From: Actinomadura sp. DC4
Lineage (GTDB): Bacteria > Actinomycetota > Actinomycetes > Streptosporangiales > Streptosporangiaceae
Assembly (NCBI RefSeq): GCF_030406325.1
Contig: NZ_JAUEQY010000016.1
Span: 1-64,000 of the forward strand
Direction: 5' to 3'
Length of the DNA: 64,000 bases
The position numbers were made by a program, and so were the translations under genes. Of the stretch, positions 60,983 through 64,000 are shown piece by piece. The notes beneath the pieces were generated by a model, which searched no databases, was not told the origin of the DNA, and saw nothing but the letters and a program-made list of their open reading frames with translations. Positions within the stretch are counted from its first letter, which is position 1. Every line of letters starts with the position of its first letter.

Positions 60983-62353
60983 TCAGGACCAGGCGAGCAT
61001 TCGCATCGGGTCCTCGAGCATGGCGCCGACATCGCGCAGGACGGCCGAGCCCAGCTCGCCGTCCACGATGCGATGGTCGAACGACAGCGCCAGCGTCGTC
61101 ACCTTGCGGATCTTGATCTCGCCCTCGTGAACCCAGGGCATGTCCCGTACCTGGCCGAACGCGAGGATCGCCGACTCTCCCGGCGTCAGGATCGGCGTGC
61201 CGGCGTCCACGCCGAACACCCCGACGTTGGTGATCGTCATCGTGCCGTCGGACAGGTCCTGCGGCGTCGACTTCCCCGCGCGGGCCTTGGCCGCCAGCTC
61301 GCCCAGCGCCCGCGCCAGGTCCGGCAGGGACAGGTCCTGCGCCTCCCTGATCTTCGGGACGATCAGGCCGCGCTCGGTGGCCGCGGCGATGCCCAGGTGG
61401 ACGTAGTGTTTGACCACGATCTCCTGGGCGGCCTCGTCCCAGATGGCGTTGATCATCGGGTGCCGCCGGGCCGCGAGCAGGAACGCCTTGGCGACCAGCA
61501 GCAGCGGTGAGACCTTCACGCCCTCGAAGTCGGGCACGTCGCGCAGCCGCTTGGTGGCGTTCATGGTCTCGGTGACGTCGACCTGCAGCCACTCGGTGAC
61601 GTGCGGCGCGGTGAACGCCGACTGCACCATGGCCGCCGCGGTGTGCTTGCGCACGCCGCGGATCGGTACGCGCTCCTCACGCTCGCCGGCCGGGCGCGAA
61701 ACCGCTGCCGGAGCCGCGGGAGCGGACGCCGCCTGGTGGATGTCGTCACGGGTGATCGAGCCCTGCGGGCCGGTCCCGGTGATCGTGGACAGGTCGACGC
61801 CCAGATCCTTGGCGAGCTTGCGCACCGGCGGTTTGGCCAGCACCGCGACGCGAGCGCCGCCGCCGTTCGCCGCGGGTGCCGCGCCGGGCCGTACGTCCTC
61901 GTGCGCGGGCGTCGCCGACCTGCGCGGCCGGCGGGTCGTCGAGCCGGGTTTCACGCCGTACCCGACGAGCACCGGCACGCGCTTCTGCTGCTGCGGCGCG
62001 GCAGGGTCGACCTTGGGCGCGACGCTGCCCGCCATGCCCGGCTCCTGCGCGGAGGCGGGCGGCGGCGTGACGACCTGGTTCTCCGGCGTGGCGTTGCCGG
62101 CCGCGTCCCCGCCGATGTCCACGGTGATGATCGGGACGCCGACGTCGACGGTCGTGCCCTCGTCGACCAGGAGCTCGGTGACCGTCCCCTCGAACGGGCA
62201 CGGCAGCTCGACCACGGCCTTGGCCGTCTCGATCTCCAGGATGGTCTGGTTGACCTCGACCACGTCGCCCGGCCGTACGTGCCACTTGATGATGTCGGCC
62301 TCGGTGAGGCCCTCGCCGACGTCCGGCAGCTTGAACTGCTTCAGTTCACCCAT
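60983..62353 (-). CDS. bkdC: branched-chain 2-oxoacid dehydrogenase E2 (dihydrolipoamide acyltransferase)
   Basis: 456 residues. Lipoyl domain with the lipoylated Lys45 in LEIETAKAVVELPCPFEG, a Pro/Ala linker, a peripheral-subunit-binding domain (KPPVRKLAKDLGVDLSTITG, ~170-205), and the acyltransferase core ending LALSFDHRIVDGELGSAVLR with the catalytic H-x-x-x-D-G. One lipoyl domain. Transfers the acyl group made by E1 to CoA, giving branched primers for fatty acids. Starts four bases after the E1-beta stop region. Confidence 0.92.
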   Translation of the reverse strand: MGELKQFKLPDVGEGLTEADIIKWHVRPGDVVEVNQTILEIETAKAVVELPCPFEGTVTELLVDEGTTVDVGVPIITVDIGGDAAGNATPENQVVTPPPASAQEPGMAGSVAPKVDPAAPQQQKRVPVLVGYGVKPGSTTRRPRRSATPAHEDVRPGAAPAANGGGARVAVLAKPPVRKLAKDLGVDLSTITGTGPQGSITRDDIHQAASAPAAPAAVSRPAGEREERVPIRGVRKHTAAAMVQSAFTAPHVTEWLQVDVTETMNATKRLRDVPDFEGVKVSPLLLVAKAFLLAARRHPMINAIWDEAAQEIVVKHYVHLGIAAATERGLIVPKIREAQDLSLPDLARALGELAAKARAGKSTPQDLSDGTMTITNVGVFGVDAGTPILTPGESAILAFGQVRDMPWVHEGEIKIRKVTTLALSFDHRIVDGELGSAVLRDVGAMLEDPMRMLAWS

Positions 62354-62356
62354 GCG

Positions 62357-63334
62357 TCACCACTCGAAGGTCCGGTCGACCGCGTCCAGGACGCGGTCCA
62401 GGTCGGGCAGGTAGTGGTCCTCCAGGCGGGAGGGAGGGTACGGAGTGGAGAAGCCGCCGACCCGCAGCACCGGTGACTCCAGGTGGTAGAAGCACTTCTC
62501 GGTGATCCGGGCGGCCAGCTCGCCGCCGTAGCCGCCGAACACCGGCGCCTCGTGCACGACCACGCACCGGCCCGTACGGCGGACCGACTCCAGCACGGTC
62601 GGCTCGTCCAGCGGGTTGAGCGAGCGGATGTCGATGACCTCGATGGAGCGCTTGTCGTCGGCCTGCGCCGCCTCCAGGCACGTCTTGACCATCGGCCCGT
62701 ACGCGAGCACGGTCACGTCCGTGCCGGGACGGGCGACGACGGCCTTGTCGAACGGCGCCGCGGCGGACAGGTCGAGCTCGATCGGAGCCTTGTCCCAGTA
62801 ACGGCGCTTCGGCTCGAAGAAGATCACCGGATCCGGGCAGGCGATCGCCTGCTGGATCATCGTGTACGCGTCGGAGGGGTTGGAGCAGGCGACCACGCGC
62901 AGGCCGCCGGTGTGGGTGAAGTACGCCTCGGGGGACTCGCTGTGGTGCTCGACCGCGCCGATGCCGCCGCCGAACGGGATCCGGATGACGACCGGGAGTT
63001 CGAGCGTGCCGAGCGAGCGCATGCGCATCTTGGCGAGCTGGGAGGTGATCTGGTTGAAGGCCGGGAAGACGAAGCCGTCGAACTGGATCTCACACACCGG
63101 CCGGTAGCCGCGCAGCGCGAGGCCGATCGCGGTGCCGACGATGCCCGACTCGGCCAGCGGCGTGTCGATGACGCGCGCCTCACCGAAGTCCTTCTGCAGC
63201 CCGTCGGTCACCCGGAACACGCCGCCGAGCTTGCCGACGTCCTCGCCCATGACGACGACCTTCGGGTCGTTCTCCATGGCCTTGCGCAGGCCTTCGTTCA
63301 TGGCACGGGAAAGGGACAGTGTCTCAGTGCTCAC
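62357..63334 (-). CDS. bkdB: 2-oxoacid dehydrogenase E1 beta subunit
   Basis: 325 residues. MGEDVGKLGGVFRVTDGLQK, DTPLAESGIVGTAIGLALRG with the TPP-activating Glu, and HHSESPEAYFTHTGGLRVV with the catalytic His are typical of the branched-chain/pyruvate E1-beta group. Pairs with E1-alpha just upstream. Contains the usual C-terminal transketolase domain (VVHEAPVFGGYGGELAARI). Confidence 0.92.
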   Translation of the reverse strand: MSTETLSLSRAMNEGLRKAMENDPKVVVMGEDVGKLGGVFRVTDGLQKDFGEARVIDTPLAESGIVGTAIGLALRGYRPVCEIQFDGFVFPAFNQITSQLAKMRMRSLGTLELPVVIRIPFGGGIGAVEHHSESPEAYFTHTGGLRVVACSNPSDAYTMIQQAIACPDPVIFFEPKRRYWDKAPIELDLSAAAPFDKAVVARPGTDVTVLAYGPMVKTCLEAAQADDKRSIEVIDIRSLNPLDEPTVLESVRRTGRCVVVHEAPVFGGYGGELAARITEKCFYHLESPVLRVGGFSTPYPPSRLEDHYLPDLDRVLDAVDRTFEW

Positions 63335-63383
63335 CGTCGTTGCTCCCCTCGGCCGCCGGACCGGTGAAGGGCCTCGTCGCGCT

Positions 63384-64000
63384 TCATCGGGTCACCTCCT
63401 CGAAGGAACCAAGGTAGGACGTGAACTGGTCGCGCTCGCCGGCCAGGGGGCCGTGCTCCGTCGCATAGACGTTCTCCCAGATCGCGGTCGCCTCGGGGTC
63501 GGGCAATTCTAGACACCGTTTGCGCAGGTCGGAGCCGATGCTCTTGGCCTCCTGCTCGATCGCCTCGAAGTAGTCCTTGTCGGCCATCTGATTTTTCACG
63601 AGGTACGCCTTGACGCGCTCGATGGGGTCCTTCAGCTTCCAGGCCTCGAGTTCGGCCTGCAGCCGGTAGCGCGTCGGGTCGTCGGTCGTCGTGTGGGCGC
63701 CCATCCGGTAGGTGAACGCCTCGATGAGCGTGGGGCCCTGTCCGCTGCGCGCGTTGTCCAGGGCCTTCTTGGTCACCGCGAGGCACGCGAAGACGTCGTT
63801 GCCGTCGACCCGGATGCCGGGGAAGCCGAAGCCCTCCGCGCGGCGGTACAGCGGGATGCGGGACTGGCGTTCGAGCGGCTCGGAGATGGCCCACTGGTTG
63901 TTCTGGCAGAAGAAGACGATCGGCGCGTTCTGCGCGGCGGACCAGACGAACGCCTCGTTGACGTCGCCCTCGCTCGTCGCCCCGTCCCCGAAGTAGACGA
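63384..64000 (-). CDS. bkdA: 2-oxoacid dehydrogenase E1 alpha subunit, C-terminal part (runs off the window)
   Basis: About 205 residues visible. VYFGDGATSEGDVNEAFVWS is the thiamine-diphosphate motif (G-D-G...N), FCQNNQWAISEPLERQS completes it, and YRMGAHTTTDDPTRYR is the phosphorylation-loop region that holds TPP. The N-terminal half is beyond the edge. It precedes E1-beta with a 49-base gap that contains GGAGGTGACC. Context of E1a-E1b-E2 marks the bkd or bkd-like cluster; pyruvate dehydrogenase specificity is less likely. Confidence 0.92.
   Translation of the reverse strand, partial: VYFGDGATSEGDVNEAFVWSAAQNAPIVFFCQNNQWAISEPLERQSRIPLYRRAEGFGFPGIRVDGNDVFACLAVTKKALDNARSGQGPTLIEAFTYRMGAHTTTDDPTRYRLQAELEAWKLKDPIERVKAYLVKNQMADKDYFEAIEQEAKSIGSDLRKRCLELPDPEATAIWENVYATEHGPLAGERDQFTSYLGSFEEVTR

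Noticed and set aside
57271-61032. Extending the WXG100 protein to 1253 residues
   Set aside because: The extra N-terminal codons lie in the terminator region and are low-complexity; the WXG100-like part begins at 60873.

Overview
The window is high-GC actinobacterial DNA. Lineage markers include a WhiB regulator, a mycothiol-type MDMPI protein, an F420-type (DDN-like) reductase, a BldC-type regulator, an AICE-type Rep/Xis/Int module, a perfect CebR box, and many GTG starts with 4-nt translational overlaps. A Streptosporangiales-like or Thermomonosporaceae-like filamentous actinomycete is my inference; no marker here fixes the genus.

Layout. (1) 1-18.27 kb is an accessory region ending at an intact tRNA-Gly(CCC). 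It holds a decayed IS3 end, a truncated tRNA-Arg-like 3' half (an attachment-site scar) next to an IS110 transposase, broken small genes, an Ntn-hydrolase-like gene, an AT-richer AAA15 ATPase + RloB (TOPRIM-like) pair that looks like anti-phage defence, a group II intron whose reverse transcriptase carries an amber codon, and an AT-richer orphan gene at 9.8-11.1 kb. Next come two divergent units: regulator + HExxH protein + gamma-glutamylcyclotransferase-like protein on the minus strand, and two small proteins + HATPase + BldC-like regulator on the plus strand. The region closes with wreckage of an integrative element (GntR, RepSA, Xis, Int) in which Rep, GntR and Int are all broken. (2) 18.4-24 kb: dcd, a glycine-betaine-type ABC importer with permease and binding protein fused, a 2TM SLATT-like protein, and a second copy of the small protein seen at 14.3 kb. 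(3) 24-32.7 kb is a plant-polysaccharide locus: a decayed GH10 xylanase, an AA10 LPMO with CBM2 behind a perfect CebR operator, an ATPase-less sugar ABC importer, a LacI regulator and a GH3 glycosidase, laid out like a xylo-oligosaccharide (bxl-type) system. (4) 32.7-52.4 kb is chromosomal housekeeping and stress genes: Ohr with a divergent TetR, secreted 5'-nucleotidase, DUF318/TIGR03943 permease pair, AtuA-like protein, WrbA + MFS exporter under a divergent MarR, a small protein + WhiB pair, rhomboid, pentapeptide proteins and an acyl-CoA dehydrogenase. (5) 52.9-57.2 kb: a second, complete sugar ABC importer. (6) 57.3-60.9 kb: a 1200-residue protein with a WXG100/CpnT-like N-terminus and a SAM-methyltransferase-like C-terminus. 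(7) 61.0-64.0 kb: branched-chain 2-oxoacid dehydrogenase E2, E1-beta and partial E1-alpha.

How parts work together. Secreted LPMO would open crystalline polysaccharide, oligosaccharides would enter by the ABC importer (its ATPase presumably a shared MsiK-type protein elsewhere), and the GH3 enzyme would finish hydrolysis inside, with LacI-type control at TTTCGAAA-like sites. The loss of the GH10 enzyme suggests the strain now relies on other xylanases. The most novel items are the WXG100-methyltransferase protein, the convergent Ntn-hydrolase / AAA15-RloB cluster, the duplicated small-protein family, and the precise Rep/GntR inverted junction.
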